A DNA stretch of 64,000 bases from Diphasiastrum complanatum (taxonomy: Eukaryota > Streptophyta > Lycopodiopsida > Lycopodiales > Lycopodiaceae). Below are positions 21,978-32,686 of the stretch, one piece after another. How positions within the stretch are numbered: the first letter of the stretch is position 1; each line of letters starts with the position of its first letter. The stretch spans positions 4,906,353 through 4,970,352 of the forward strand of contig CM055107.1 in assembly GCA_029204225.1 (NCBI GenBank), written 5' to 3'. The notes under the pieces were generated by a model, which did not search any database, was not told the origin of the DNA, and saw only the letters and a list, made by a program, of their open reading frames with translations. The position numbers were made by a program, and so were the translations under genes.

Positions 21978-23734
21978 TTTCTAGTGCATATAGAGCATCT
22001 ATGCAAATCTTTTGTAGAATTTGACATAGATTGGCTTAAATTGAGAGTTCTAGAAAAGAGATTGAGATCCAAGCCTCTGGATAGAACCAACGTGCCTACT
22101 ACCTCTAGAAGGAAGATAAAGCAGACTGTCCCCAAGAAGCCTAGATCTCGAAGGCCAACTGCTTCCCTTCCTCCTAGACGTATCCTGACCAAGAGACCCC
22201 GTGTCTTCCTGAGCTCTAAGTCAGATGCTAGAGAATCTGACTCAGATCAAGAATCTTCACCCAGTCCTCCTCCTGTTATTCGTCCAGCTCCTCTACAGGT
22301 TTTATCACCAAAAGTGTTGATTACCCAAGAGGAGCTAGACAGAATAACAGAGAAATCTGTAAATATTCTTTCCACTTCTGTTTCTGCTCCTATACATAAT
22401 GTTTTTGTGAGAATTCCATACGATCCAGCCCAGGTTTTTTTTTATTCTGACCATTATAATCAATACGAGGCCTACCTAGCTAAGAAAATTGATCTTCTCG
22501 ACAACTTTTTTGATTTTTTTCTTCCAAATACACATAGAAGCTTTAGATTAGGTCCCAAATTTTGTGCCGAGCTAAAAGATAAGACCTCAGAAATTTCAGA
22601 TGCAATAGTAGAGGCTAGAGTTTTTTTTTTGCAGAATAGTATTAGTTTCGATTTCCATGGTACAATTTTTGTAGTTAGTCCATTTTTCATGGGAGCGGTA
22701 AAGGCGAAAGAAGCCAATTTTGAGAAGGCTGTCTATTTTATCGAGTGTAGTCCTATGGCAAAATTTATTTGATTCCATATGAAAATAAGTAAGGATTGCT
22801 TTTTTTTTTTTTGTTGCTTTAATCTAGATTGTTGCATGTCTCATTGCTTTAATAAGAACGAAATTTTTTCATAAATATGAATTTAACAATATTTGTTTCT
22901 TGGTTGTTGCAGTTGGCATTGGAGCCTAAACATTCTTTTTGTAAAGATAAATAAGGAGAGAGTATCAAATTTTCTATGTGTAAAATTAAACTCAGCTGCA
23001 AATACACATAGAGAATTTGATTATTTACTTCATGATGCCGTTCGGGAAATACCAACAACGGCAACTTCAATTGGAGATATAACCATTAAATCTCTCAAGG
23101 TATATTCAATTTATCTCTGATATGCATATATTCTTTTTTTAATTAAATGTATCGTCATAGCATAAATAAAATTTCTATCATAATATTACTAATTTTCGTT
23201 CTATATATGCAGCGTGAACAACAAAATGACGTTTTTAGTTGTGCATGGTTTGTCTTGTACAATACGAAGCTATTTTTTGAATGGTATAATTTACAAACGG
23301 ATGTAGATATTGAAAAGGTAATATTCTATTCATTTGTAGTTCATTTCATTCTGATTCATATTTTATTACTATCATTGTTTGTAATTTGTTGATTCTCATA
23401 TTTTGTGATGATAGTTCACTCTTGAGCCGTATACTCCTGATGATGTATATAGATTTCGAAAAGAGTTGATCAAAACCTTTGCCCAGTACGGTGTAAGCGT
23501 TGCACTTGCAATCGGGGCCTTCAAAAGGAAGCTGCTCCTACTTTAATAGCCTTTCAGGTTGTTCAGAATGCAGATCTTATTTTATATGATAAAAAAGAAA
23601 TAAAAGTCCTTCCTAATACAGAGGAAGGCAATTTTGTAGCAGATATTCCTCTTGTCTTAAAGGGCATTGAGGCCCTTCCCGAAATAGAGAAGGACGAGAT
23701 TATAGAAGGAGCTGTTGCTTTATCAGTTCCATAG
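21978..23734 (+). CDS. Ulp1-like (C48) cysteine protease, spliced, with frame breaks
   Basis: Exon 21978-22788 encodes a basic linker (PKKPRSRRPTASLPPRR), a Ser-rich segment, and the protease N-terminal part; near 22753 one base is missing, after which the frame reads YGKIYLIPYEN. Exons 22913-23099, 23213-23317 and 23415 onward join in phase with GT..AG introns of 124, 113 and 97 nt. The joined product contains NWHWSLNILF (catalytic His), LNS at the usual LDS position (Asp replaced by Asn), and REQQNDVFSCAWFV (Gln and catalytic Cys). FTLEPYTPDDVYRFRKEL follows. The C-terminal tail needs another frame change near 23500 and ends at TAG 23732. Such proteases cleave SUMO or related tags and also occur inside plant transposons. 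Four splice sites in phase argue for a once-functional gene; the breaks suggest a pseudogene or unrecognised introns. Confidence 0.7.
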
Positions 23735-23917
23735 AAAATATAAAAAAATTGATTGAATAGAGAACTATTTGTAAATAGAGAGACATAAAAATAAAAGATA
23801 CAATCATTTTACTTGTAAACAACCCGTTTATGGATTTTTTTTATTGATATCACAATAGATTCTTACAATCAGCTTGTGTCCATAGTCTAATAATGGAATG
23901 CAATTTTTCTATAATAA

Positions 23918-24325
23918 TTAAAAGACATTGACATGTATTTGCTGATAGTGAATCTCAATGTTCTTCCATAAGTTGGATTGTTTCGCCAATATTTCTGTAT
24001 TTGATCTCGAGCTCATGTCTTTTACGTATCTGCATAAAATCAATACAAAGTTAGTTAGAATTAGTACAGAGTTTGTATTAGAAAATTTTGATTGAAAATA
24101 TTCATAAAAGATGGAGTGTTTATAGTTACTTATGAGTTTACCATTAAAAATGAATCTGAAGTCTAAAAGTACATCATCTTGTAGGAGCAATAGTTCCCGC
24201 CAGATGTAGTTTAGACTCCAATCTTCTTCCACCTCAACACATGTCAAAACGACATCATTGTATATAATTTCAATTTTTTTCTGTTTTAAATGTCCACTGG
24301 CTTCCAAGTCTTGATCGAGTGGCAC
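23918..24325 (-). CDS. Small protein of unknown function, possible intron
   Basis: Minus-strand frame of 135 codons, with an acidic N-terminal half (CVEVEEDWSLNYIW) and a C-terminus ending IHYQQIHVNVF. A GTAACT donor and a TATGCAG acceptor inside the frame suggest that about 70-90 nt may be spliced out. The next frame on the plus strand starts 82 bp away, so the two diverge from a short shared region. The short phrase TGATAA(T/C)GGAAGCA occurs twice there. I recognise no family. Confidence 0.4.
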   Translation of the reverse strand: MPLDQDLEASGHLKQKKIEIIYNDVVLTCVEVEEDWSLNYIWRELLLLQDDVLLDFRFIFNGKLISNYKHSIFYEYFQSKFSNTNSVLILTNFVLILCRYVKDMSSRSNTEILAKQSNLWKNIEIHYQQIHVNVF

Positions 24326-24406
24326 TCATTTACCTTTATTTTTTTCAATCTTTGATAATGGAAGCATAAGCTCAACATTTGTTTTTCAATTTGATAACGG
24401 AAGCAC

Positions 24407-24775
24407 ATGGAAGACATTTTAATTCTGCCTTCTATTTCTCCATCTGATGTTTTGTCTCAGCCTTCATCCATAAGTTCAAATAATAAACTATTTGATAAAT
24501 TTTTGCATACAAACATCGTTGGGGTTCTGCGTACATTGACACTTGCAAAGAAATTCACAAATATATTCAAGGAAATAAACCAACTCAATCTGACTGTTTT
24601 TGATCCCGTGCTCATTTTTAATGAATTTTTTACATCATTATATATCTTGCAACAAAATGATTCTGAAACTGTAGCATCTGGTGCAATCCATTCATCACTT
24701 TCAGAGCTAGGTAATGAAATTGAAACTATTTGTCCAAATTTTTTTTTTGTATCAAGAATGTACATTGATTCATAA
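24407..24775 (+). CDS. Unknown protein, 122 residues
   Basis: Starts at ATG 24407. The N-terminus is Ser/Pro-rich (SISPSDVLSQPSSISS), followed by an amphipathic helical region (LFDKFLHTNIVGVLRTL, KKFTNIFKEINQL) and an acidic end. Its stop lies about 40 bp from the stop of the leftward spliced frame at 24818-25346, so the two converge. No family recognised. The clean ATG and helical pattern give moderate support. Confidence 0.4.
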   Translation: MEDILILPSISPSDVLSQPSSISSNNKLFDKFLHTNIVGVLRTLTLAKKFTNIFKEINQLNLTVFDPVLIFNEFFTSLYILQQNDSETVASGAIHSSLSELGNEIETICPNFFFVSRMYIDS

Positions 24776-24817
24776 AAAAAAAATTCCACCATCAGTTAGA
24801 TATTTTGCAGTTCTACC

Positions 24818-25346
24818 TCAATATTGCAGCTGTCCAATATCAGTGTGAATTACATCTAACACACCTGCTAAAGATCCACTCGGATCCCATTCATTTATGT
24901 TGGATGAATATAGATCTGCAAGAGAAAAATGATCAGATTGGCAAGTTTACTATTAGATATTTATGAATGACAAAAATCAAAGTATCAAAAATATCAATAC
25001 TCACAGTTGCTTTTTTTGTGATCTTGACGGTTGAATCCTTGCACATTTATCTTTGAATGCATATATACATGTTGGACTAGAATTTCAGAAATAGATTTTT
25101 CTCCTGATGATGTTCTGAATTCCAAAATTCTGGCCTTCCAATAAGATCGAAATGATAATTTTGACATTTTCCTTTTTCAAAATGCTCCTCTCGATGATGG
25201 ATGCATCAAAACCCAAGAGTTTTTTTGAATATTTTTTTGGCACCAATAATCCATTATCATCTGTTTCGTTGAATAGAAGCACAAAGTCGATTGAGGAGCA
25301 CGACTTCCTTGATGGCGCCATTCGTAATTTGCATGTAAAAATCTGA
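24818..25346 (-). CDS. Unknown spliced protein of the AT-rich island
   Basis: The first part (from about 25346; MAPSRKSCSSIDFVLLF, then KYSKKLLGFDASIIE) shifts frame near 25165 into SFRSYWKARILEF, SGEKSISEILVQHVYMHSK and VQGFNRQDHKKSN. An 89-nt intron (24916-25004; GTGAGT donor, TCTTGCAG acceptor) joins this to a last exon reading NINEWDPSGSLAGVLDVIH and ending at TGA 24818. The in-phase splice and non-random composition support a real protein. The frame break near 25165 could be a lesion or another intron. No domain recognised. Confidence 0.5.
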
Positions 25347-25351
25347 AACAA

Positions 25352-26340
25352 TGAACTATGAATCTGAAAATTTGCATAGACAAAAAGCCATGAATCTGAA
25401 AAAAAGTGTTGGTGAAAATTTGAAACACTGATCTATTTGGCGTCACAAATTAACTCCGGTTATCCCTGTTAACCGTGGTTTGACAATGCATATACATTAA
25501 TGATATATCAATTTTCTCATCTCAACCATCTGTCATATTCATTTTCAATATTTTTGGGTCTCTTCGGACAGTGATGAGCTGGAAGGGCAGGCCTCATCAA
25601 CCAATAGCATTTCCACATGCTGCCCGACGAAATAACAATATATTTAAAATTTTTTTATTTTATTTATATTTGAAAAATTCTACGTTACGTAGAACCCCGA
25701 AGCTAAGGTTTCAATTGGTCCACATGGCAACGAAAATAAGAAAAAAAAAAAAATCTTTTTCAAAGGCCCTCGTCGGGCTCTAAGTTTCTCTAATGTCTTT
25801 CCTACTGTTCTTCTTTATTTTTCTTATTGCTTGCCTGTCATTTTGACAAATTTTTTGCTATGCTTTCTTGTTCAAACCATCAAGATACTATCAAATCAGG
25901 TATACCAACAGTCTTCTATGAGAAAACCACAAAAGCCATTAGTTTCAGAAGAATTGTCTCACACCATCTCAGATAGAATTTCCCTGACCTCTTTTTTACA
26001 GTGCACGATCCATTTTTGGCCTCCGCAAATTCTGTATCAGAGACAAAAAAATTAAAAAATAGGAAAAGTTCATTTTTTTCATTAAATATCCACTATTAGA
26101 ATTCACAGACAATTAGCTGAAGCTCAAAATGATTTCTACGATTTCTATGCTATCTTTGGGAATTCTGATCAGAGAAAGTTTTGCACTGTCAGACATTTTT
26201 TTTCGCTTTTGGCATAAAAAAGTCACTTACAAGAATTCATGGGCCTTCAGAACGTTGCCTCAAAATTCACGACCATCATTACCAAATCGTGAACATTGAG
26301 GACGATTGCTGAGTGAAGTTGCGAATTCTTGACAAATAAA
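25352..26340. other. No gene seen in this part of the island
   Basis: AT-rich sequence. A small hairpin (CCGGTTA..TAACCG) lies near 25454-25477. A short plus-strand frame at 25571-25783 ends in a Lys/Arg-rich stretch formed by a poly-A run; I do not regard it as a gene. Confidence 0.45.
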
Positions 26341-26342
26341 GT

Positions 26343-26641
26343 CTATATATAGATCTCTACCCTTCTCTCCACGAATTCATTTTAGATTGCTGCTCTCGAG
26401 TTCATGCCAAAAAATTTTAAAGTTTTTAAAATTCTTAGAGCAATCTAAAGTCACTGCTATTATGGCCTCCCACGATTCCTCGTTCAGTTTGCATCGCCGT
26501 AAACCCCCTCGCCTTTATTCAGGGGACATTTTTATGATTTGTATCAAGAATTATGCCGAGCAGATCACTATTTCACAATTTAAGACATGTTTAATAAAAA
26601 TGAGACTCGTTTTAGTCTCAGTTTTTTTTCTAGTCCTTTGA
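26343..26641 (+). CDS. Possible small gene with TATA box
   Basis: A TATATATA box at about 26343-26350 precedes a pyrimidine-containing leader and ATG 26462. The 60-codon frame starts MASHDSSFSLHRRKPPRLYS and becomes hydrophobic at the end, which may be read-through into an intron after QFKTC. The promoter-like arrangement resembles that of the H3-like gene. No family recognised. Confidence 0.35.
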
Positions 26642-27166
26642 AAGACTTTAAATATAGATAGTTTTTATACTATTTTGTAGTTTAAAATACATGCAAAGAT
26701 GGTGCATTATTATATATATTTGTGTGATACTACATTATTTTTTCTAAATTAATTTTTATGAAAAATGTCATTTTCTTGTATTGTTTTTTCTGGCATTGGA
26801 TGTAATTTTTTGTCTTTTTTTTACACCACTTATTGTTAAAAAAATAAAATCATAAATCTTATAACAAATCATAGTCCATGCAAATTGGTATTTAAGAGAT
26901 AGCTTCCAACATATTCAAGTTTAACAATATTATAAAACAAAATTCTTATATCTAAAGAACAAGTGGTGTATTTATTGTATTTTTTTTCATGGAAGATCGA
27001 TCATGTTAATTAATGCTTTAATAAAACATAGATTTAATTGATCTATAAAAAGAAAATAATATTTTTGAACACTTTGCATATAAAAACTGAAATTTTTATT
27101 CAAAAACAATAAATATTGTACATTGCAAGTAATGCAAATCATTGGTTGTGACTTTGACAATAAAAA
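26642..27166. other. No gene seen; strongly AT-rich
   Basis: Long A and T runs with only short frames. It may hold a terminator or 3' flank for the genes on either side, but nothing specific can be shown. Confidence 0.5.
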
Positions 27167-27613
27167 TCAAATTCTCTTTTCTTTTTTCCACAACACAAGA
27201 GATTTGATATAATCTCTTGTATCTTTCTTAGAAAAGTGCTCTTTCTTCAAACCTAAATGCATGGCAAAAGTAAATGCTTCACCTCTTGACATTATCTTTG
27301 ACTTCCAGTAAGGATAAGTCAATCCAATACTGTATAGTAGCTCTATTTGTTCGGCATCAAGTTCCTTGTATATGGATTGGACATTGTCTTGGCCTTCTGA
27401 TACTACAATGTCTAATCTCAAATACCCATAAAGTGAGTGATTCTCAATAACATGTTCTTGACTGATATGATATTGTTTGATGTATGTTTGAACATCACAA
27501 GTGACCATTTTCATTCTCTCCAGATATGTCCACAACACTTCATTGAGACAATTATCATTATCATATCCATCAAATGTTTCTGGAAAGAATAATTGAATGG
27601 ATTGTTCATACAT
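27167..27613 (-). CDS. Unknown 148-residue protein
   Basis: An uninterrupted minus-strand frame from ATG 27613. The composition is protein-like, rich in Tyr and acidic residues (ETFDGYDNDNCLNEVLW, KELDAEQIELLYSIGL), with a basic C-terminus (SLVLWKKEKRI). No signal peptide or membrane segment. It is the longest unbroken frame in the island apart from the Ulp1-like exon. I do not recognise the family. Confidence 0.5.
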   Translation of the reverse strand: MYEQSIQLFFPETFDGYDNDNCLNEVLWTYLERMKMVTCDVQTYIKQYHISQEHVIENHSLYGYLRLDIVVSEGQDNVQSIYKELDAEQIELLYSIGLTYPYWKSKIMSRGEAFTFAMHLGLKKEHFSKKDTRDYIKSLVLWKKEKRI

Positions 27614-28083
27614 GCTTTGTATGGTGGGTTAGCTATTAATATTGTATTATAATTATTTATTTTTTGATGAGAACAAGCCCTATCGCCTTAGATCTCAGGT
27701 AAATCAAGATCCTGGACCATCCAGATGTACAACTAATCTTGACTATTTTACATTTGCTAAATTGAAACTTTCTCTTATGAGATTTGGGAGCTTCTTTTCA
27801 ATGAGAGCAATGCTAGTCAGACACTGTTGATCTACGCTTATAAAATTAATACATCATTCAATATAGTTTCAACCAGAGTGCAGAATTCAAATGAATAAGA
27901 AAAATCTTAGACACACAATTAACAGCAGATGCATTTGCATTCGAGATCAGACACAACAAAAATTGACATGTGCGCAAAGGCTACAATATCGTCTATTGAT
28001 TTCTCAATAGCTTTTAAAAGGTTGGAATTAGTTTGATCAGGTGTGTTGGTTAAAGAACTTCAATTCATTAGTTTGGGTTCGAG
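27614..28083. other. Right edge of the AT-rich island; no clear gene
   Basis: A short plus-strand frame at 27642-27830 contains a GTAAAT donor-like site after LRSQ but is not recognised. The gypsy gag starts at about 28084. Confidence 0.4.
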
Positions 28084-29810
28084 ATGCTGACCCTGTTATC
28101 GCTCCATGATGGGTTTCCTGGTAAAGTGCCATTGAGTTCATGTGGCAGAGTCTTCGATCACCCTGTTCAATATGCTCACCATACTGCACGATCCGACAAA
28201 CGAACACCTCAATTGGAATTACCAAAGTTCGATGGTAATGTGGACCCTCAGATTTTTAGAAGTCTTTGAGAGTGCATGCGATGTATATGGAGACTATACT
28301 GACAATGCAAAAGTCCAACTTTTTTCAATGACCATGGTAGAGAAAGGACGCATCCGGAAAGAGCTTAAATCTAGCGAAGAGTATTTTACTCTTGAGTCTG
28401 CTATGTCCGATGCCATTCGTGAAGAAGATGAAGGGTCTGATGATGAGGACTAGAAAGAGAAAAGAGCTCACCGTGCTTACCTTGATAATCATCCAAGTGA
28501 GCCTTGAGATTCAGACCAAGTCTGGAAGTCTCAATTTGAGTTGACGAATCACTGAATAGATGGAGAAACTCAACAAAGAGTTTCAACAAGCCTTAAAATC
28601 TTTTTAGAGTCAGTTGCCAAGGCAATTGCCATTTGGTAATGCTATCCATAGGCGAGAAGATACATGGTGCCCACAATGTCATGGCGCACATACCGGTAAT
28701 GAGTGTCTATTACACCGACCTTATGAAACACAACATTGTATACTCTGTGATATAACCACTCATACCACTTCAAGCTGTAGGTACAACCCACGAAATACGC
28801 AATACTCTCAACCACAACAATATGCACCACGAGGACAACCACAAGCACCATATAACCCCCGTTATATGAGTCTAGTCCAAGTCCCCGAAATTGCCTAGAC
28901 AACAACCACCTGCACTGCAACAACAATTGGCACTCACAGGTCCAAGAGGATCTGTTCATAATGTTGATATGAGTTTACTGAATATAGGTGTTGCTAAAGG
29001 TAACATCATCACTTTACCAGTGCACTACAAATCTTACCTGTCCGTGCAAGCCATTCTCGATAATGGTCTGGCATAAATATTATCGCCCTGTCCTTAGCAA
29101 AGGCACATGGAATATCCACATTGGAAAAGCCTAAGTACAAGTTATGTATGGCTGACCAACGAATGATGACACCTGTCGGTCACATAAGCAATTTGTCGAT
29201 CAAAATTGTCGGTTTGATTTTCACCATAGAGTGTGTAGTACTAGATTTTTCTGATGAACTGCACATCTATCAATTCCTTCTTGGAATGCCTTGGTTAAAA
29301 TGGGCAGGAGTGATTCAAGATTGGAAGAAAAACAAAATAGTTTTTGGCAATAGAGACAAGAGAATCTCTATCGATGCCATCGGGAAGACAAAGCCTGCAT
29401 GAATTGAAGATGATTGGTCTTCAACTACCTATGATGACCCCGACAGTATCGATTCCACCGTAAAGGTTCATTACGTGCAGAGTACCGATATCATCAATTT
29501 GGACCATGCTTTAGCGACCATCGATTGTGTCAATGCCACTCTTTGTGAATGCGAGGTTCAAGAAGAGGCACCAATCAAAATCACCATAAACTCCATCGAT
29601 ATCAACACTCCCATTCTGCCCTTGTACATGATAGATGATGCACTTCCTATTGAGTGGATACCTGAATATCCACCAGTGAGGATGACATTCTCACTGTGGG
29701 AGGACATGACTTATCTGACGACCAGCTTATTCACTTGCTGGATCCTGAGCGATTAGAAAAACGTCTTATTTTGAGAGAGATTAAATGGCTAAAAGCATGG
29801 TTTAGTGGTA
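28084..29810 (+). pseudogene. Ty3/gypsy gag, two zinc knuckles and protease, broken
   Basis: 28200-28450: Gag (LELPKFDGNVDPQIF, later AMSDAIREEDEGSDDED). 28614-28898: two knuckles, CPQCHGAHTGNEC (short spacing) and CILCDITTHTTSSC (standard CCHC), then a Gln/Pro-rich linker. 28930-29400: retropepsin, with ILDNGLA where D-S/T-G is expected, followed by FLLGMPWLKWAGVIQDWKK and IVFGNRDKRISID. 29475-29756: linker QSTDIINLDHALATIDC. Several frameshifts and stops are present. It ends near 29810 with no RT. The same family appears at 10200-10640, 10966-11904 and probably 34150-35387. Confidence 0.85.
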
Positions 29811-29960
29811 CAAAAAAATAACCCATTTTTCATTGTACCTTTTGGTAGTACATTTCACTTTTGGAGATTTTATTACTCATAATTGTTTTGAGTCCACATT
29901 TAAAATGACATAACTTTTCAGTGGTAATTCCGATTATTGGGGGTAATTTGAGGCCCCCAC
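29791..29960 (+). repeat. Repeat shared with 35358-35640, partly inverted
   Basis: It starts GCTAAAAGCATGGTTTAGTGG, as at 35358 (GCTAAAAGCATGGTTTGGTAG). Further on (29870-29935), however, ATGACATAACTTTTCAGTGG and GAGTCCACATTT match the reverse complement of 35580-35630. One of the two copies has therefore been internally inverted. Confidence 0.65.
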
Positions 29961-30053
29961 GTTTGGATGAGATAGAATTAGAAGAAGAGGAGATTGAATA
30001 TGAGGGTAGCTCACATCATCAAATGATCTATGATTATTAATACTTAAATTCAC
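29961..30053 (+). pseudogene. Short acidic gypsy-like coding scrap
   Basis: The frame LRPPRLDEIELEEEEIEYEG runs from about 29948 to a stop near 30038. It resembles an acidic linker of a gypsy polyprotein, but I cannot assign it firmly. Confidence 0.3.
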
Positions 30054-32243
30054 TTGCACTCATATTTTTTTATATTCATCGCAATAGCCTTTTGTGATGA
30101 GCATGGGATCAAGAGGGAGTATACAACATCAAGGACTCCACAACAAAATGGAGTGGCTGAAAGGAAGAATAGGACTTTATGTGAAAGTGCTAAAGCCATG
30201 AGATTAAGTGCTAATCTTGATAAGCCATTTTGGGAACAAGCTTTGTTGTGTGCCAATTTCTTGTGCAATAGGTGGCCAGTTGCTATTTTGGATGGAAAGA
30301 CACCTTTTGAGATGCTATTCAAGAGGAGACTGAGCGTCAACTTTCTAAGAACTTTTGGATGCACATGCTATGTCAACACTACTCTTGATGATAGGACCAA
30401 GGAGGATCCATCTTCAAAGAGAAGTATTTTTGTTGGATATAGTGAGGTGAGTAAAGCCTACAAGGTTTACATTCCTACTACTAACAAAGTGATTGTTGGT
30501 AGAGATGTCATTTTGAGGAGAACATTCCAAAAGTGTCTTCAAGTACTATTGATGTTGATGTGGATGGATCTAAGATTCTTGATGTTGATGATGATGGACC
30601 TTCATCAAGTCAAATCCAAGGAGAACATAAAGGGAAAGACAAGTACTTTCAAGGCTCACATATGATGAAAAGGGTAAGAAAATAGTTTCTAGAAATTATA
30701 TTGCTTTCCTAACCTCTTTTGATGAACCTACAAGTGTAGATGAAGCAAGGAAAGAAGAGGAGTGGATCCAAGCAATGGATCTTGACTATTAAGCTCTTAT
30801 GAAGAATGGAACATGGAGATTGAAGGAGTTGTCTAAGGACAAGAAAGCTATTGGAGGTGAAGAGAAACCAAGATGGATCTATCAACAAGTACAAGGCAAG
30901 TTTAGTGGAAAAAGGATATGCTCAAGAACAAGGGATTGACTATGATGAGACCTTTGCACCTGTGGCAGATGGTAAGCATCCGAGTCATCATCTCACTTGC
31001 TACACTTTATGGATGGGATCTATGGTAAATGGATATTACAAATGCATTCTTGAATGATGATCTTGAGGAGGAAGCATACATGGATCAACTTGAGAGCTAC
31101 ATTTCATCAACAAAGCCAAATCATGTGTATCTACTACAAAAGAGTTTGTATGGCCTTAAGCAAGCACCAAGGAGTTGGTATGCTAAGCTTAATATTTTTT
31201 TACTCTCTCAAGTTTGTTATGAGTGAATACGAGCATTCACTTTATTATAGGTTTGCTGAAAATGATGTTACCATCTTGCTAACCTATGTGGATGATATCA
31301 TCTTGAATGGTGGAGACACTAAAGATGTGGATGATATCAAGAGTGCTCCTAAGAAGGAATTTGAGGTGCATGATCTTGGTAACTTGCATTAAATTTTGGG
31401 AATAGAAGTCATTAGATCTTCTCAATCTACTTTCATTTGTCAAGAATAGTATGCTAATTCTATTCTAGAAAGATTTCATATGGTAGATGCAAAAGCTAGT
31501 GATACACCTATGGAGTCTCATGTAAAGCTAACTATAAGAGGTAATGAAAGATCCTTCAAGGACATTACTCTCTATAGGAAGCTAGTTGGTTCACTCATCT
31601 ATCTACCCATTACTAGACCTGATTTAAGCTATTGTGTTGAAAGATTTAGTCGATTCATGCAAGATCCTAGTGAGGAGCATTGGAAGCTAGGAAAACAAGT
31701 TTTGAGGTACATCATTGGAACTCGAGACTTTGGCATATTTTGTATGAGGGATCATCATCTAATCTTTTTGGATTTTCAGATTCAAACTATGCTAGAGATG
31801 TAATGGATATAAAATCCATTAGTGCTCATTGTATCTTCATAGGTGATGGAGCTATATCATGGATGTCAAAGAAACAAGCCCCTATCTCATTGTCATCTAG
31901 TAAGGCCGAGTACAAAGCTCTTACACATTGCACAAAGGAGATGGTATGGATGAAGAGGATGATCAAGGATCTTCACTTGCTGGATTTTTCAGAGAGCCCA
32001 ATCATCTTTTGTGAAAATCAATTAGCCCAAAGGTTGGCAACCAATCCTATCTTTCATGCTAGGAGCAAGCATATTGAGGTGCAATATCACTTTGTGAGGG
32101 AGCAAGTCATTGCAAAGGAGGTGGAGATTCAACATGTGTCCTCAAGGGAATGTGTAGCTGATATTTTCACCAAAGCATTGGGAAAAGACTTGTTCATGAA
32201 GCATAGGACATTTGGAGTGTTATCAAAGTCTATGCTAAGTTGA
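30054..32243 (+). pseudogene. Ty1/copia pol: integrase end, RT and RNase H
   Basis: Integrase: FCDEHGIKREYTTSRTPQQNG, VAERKNRTLC (catalytic Glu kept) and [25 protein letters not shown] region, [49 protein letters not shown], and the active site TYVDDIILNGG near 31285. These are followed by DTPMESHVKLTIRG and LYRKLVGSLIYLPITRPDLSY. RNase H: the YARDVMDIKSISAHCIF region, APISLSSSKAEYKALTHCT and KHIEVQYHFV, then VADIFTKALGKDLF. The 5' part (gag, protease, integrase start) is missing. Several frameshifts and stops (for example near 30540, 30790, 31390 and 31449) make it inactive. It is the best preserved copy of its family and runs directly into its 3' LTR. Confidence 0.93.
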
Positions 32244-32251
32244 AGAGGGAG

Positions 32252-32686
32252 TGTGAAAGATTCAATCAGTTTAGTCATATTTGTTACATTTCTATGTTTG
32301 GCAAATTGAGGCCAACTTTATAATAGACTTAGGGTTTGACTTTTTAACGTTCATTAGTCTAAATTTCATTTGAATAAACACTTCTTGAAAGTGTGGGAAA
32401 GTTAGAAGTCGAGTTCGAGTATATCCAAATTTAAATGTTGGGTACATTGAATCTAGACCCAAAAATAATAGGGTTTACATTTTGGAGGGAAAGCCAAGTG
32501 GCCAAATAGGGTTTGGACATGCTATAAAAGAATTTAACTCATGGAGAGGCTAATCTTCTCTCTTCTCTATCTCATTTCATGCTTATACATGGTTCTCTTG
32601 CATTCTAGTATCCATTGGTGCACTATACTTGTGAATGCTTGCAATTCTGTGTAGAATGATCTATATTTGTTATATCTGGATCCACA
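32252..32686 (+). mobile_element. Copia 3' LTR
   Basis: After the RNase H stop, the polypurine tract GAAGAGGGAG is followed by TGTGAAAGATTC. A TATAAAAG box lies at 32521-32528. The end is placed at TCCACA, by analogy with the LTR at 54036-54868, which starts TGTGAAAA and ends TTCCACA. Confidence 0.65.

Noticed and set aside
25571-25783. Small basic protein ending KKKKSFSKALVGL
   Set aside because: The Lys run comes from a poly-A tract; there is no conserved feature or promoter.
18130-27640. Insertion of a giant DNA virus
   Set aside because: AT-rich, compact genes and a histone-like frame hinted at it, but no polymerase, capsid or ATPase is visible and several genes have plant-type introns. 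Kept only as an untested possibility.
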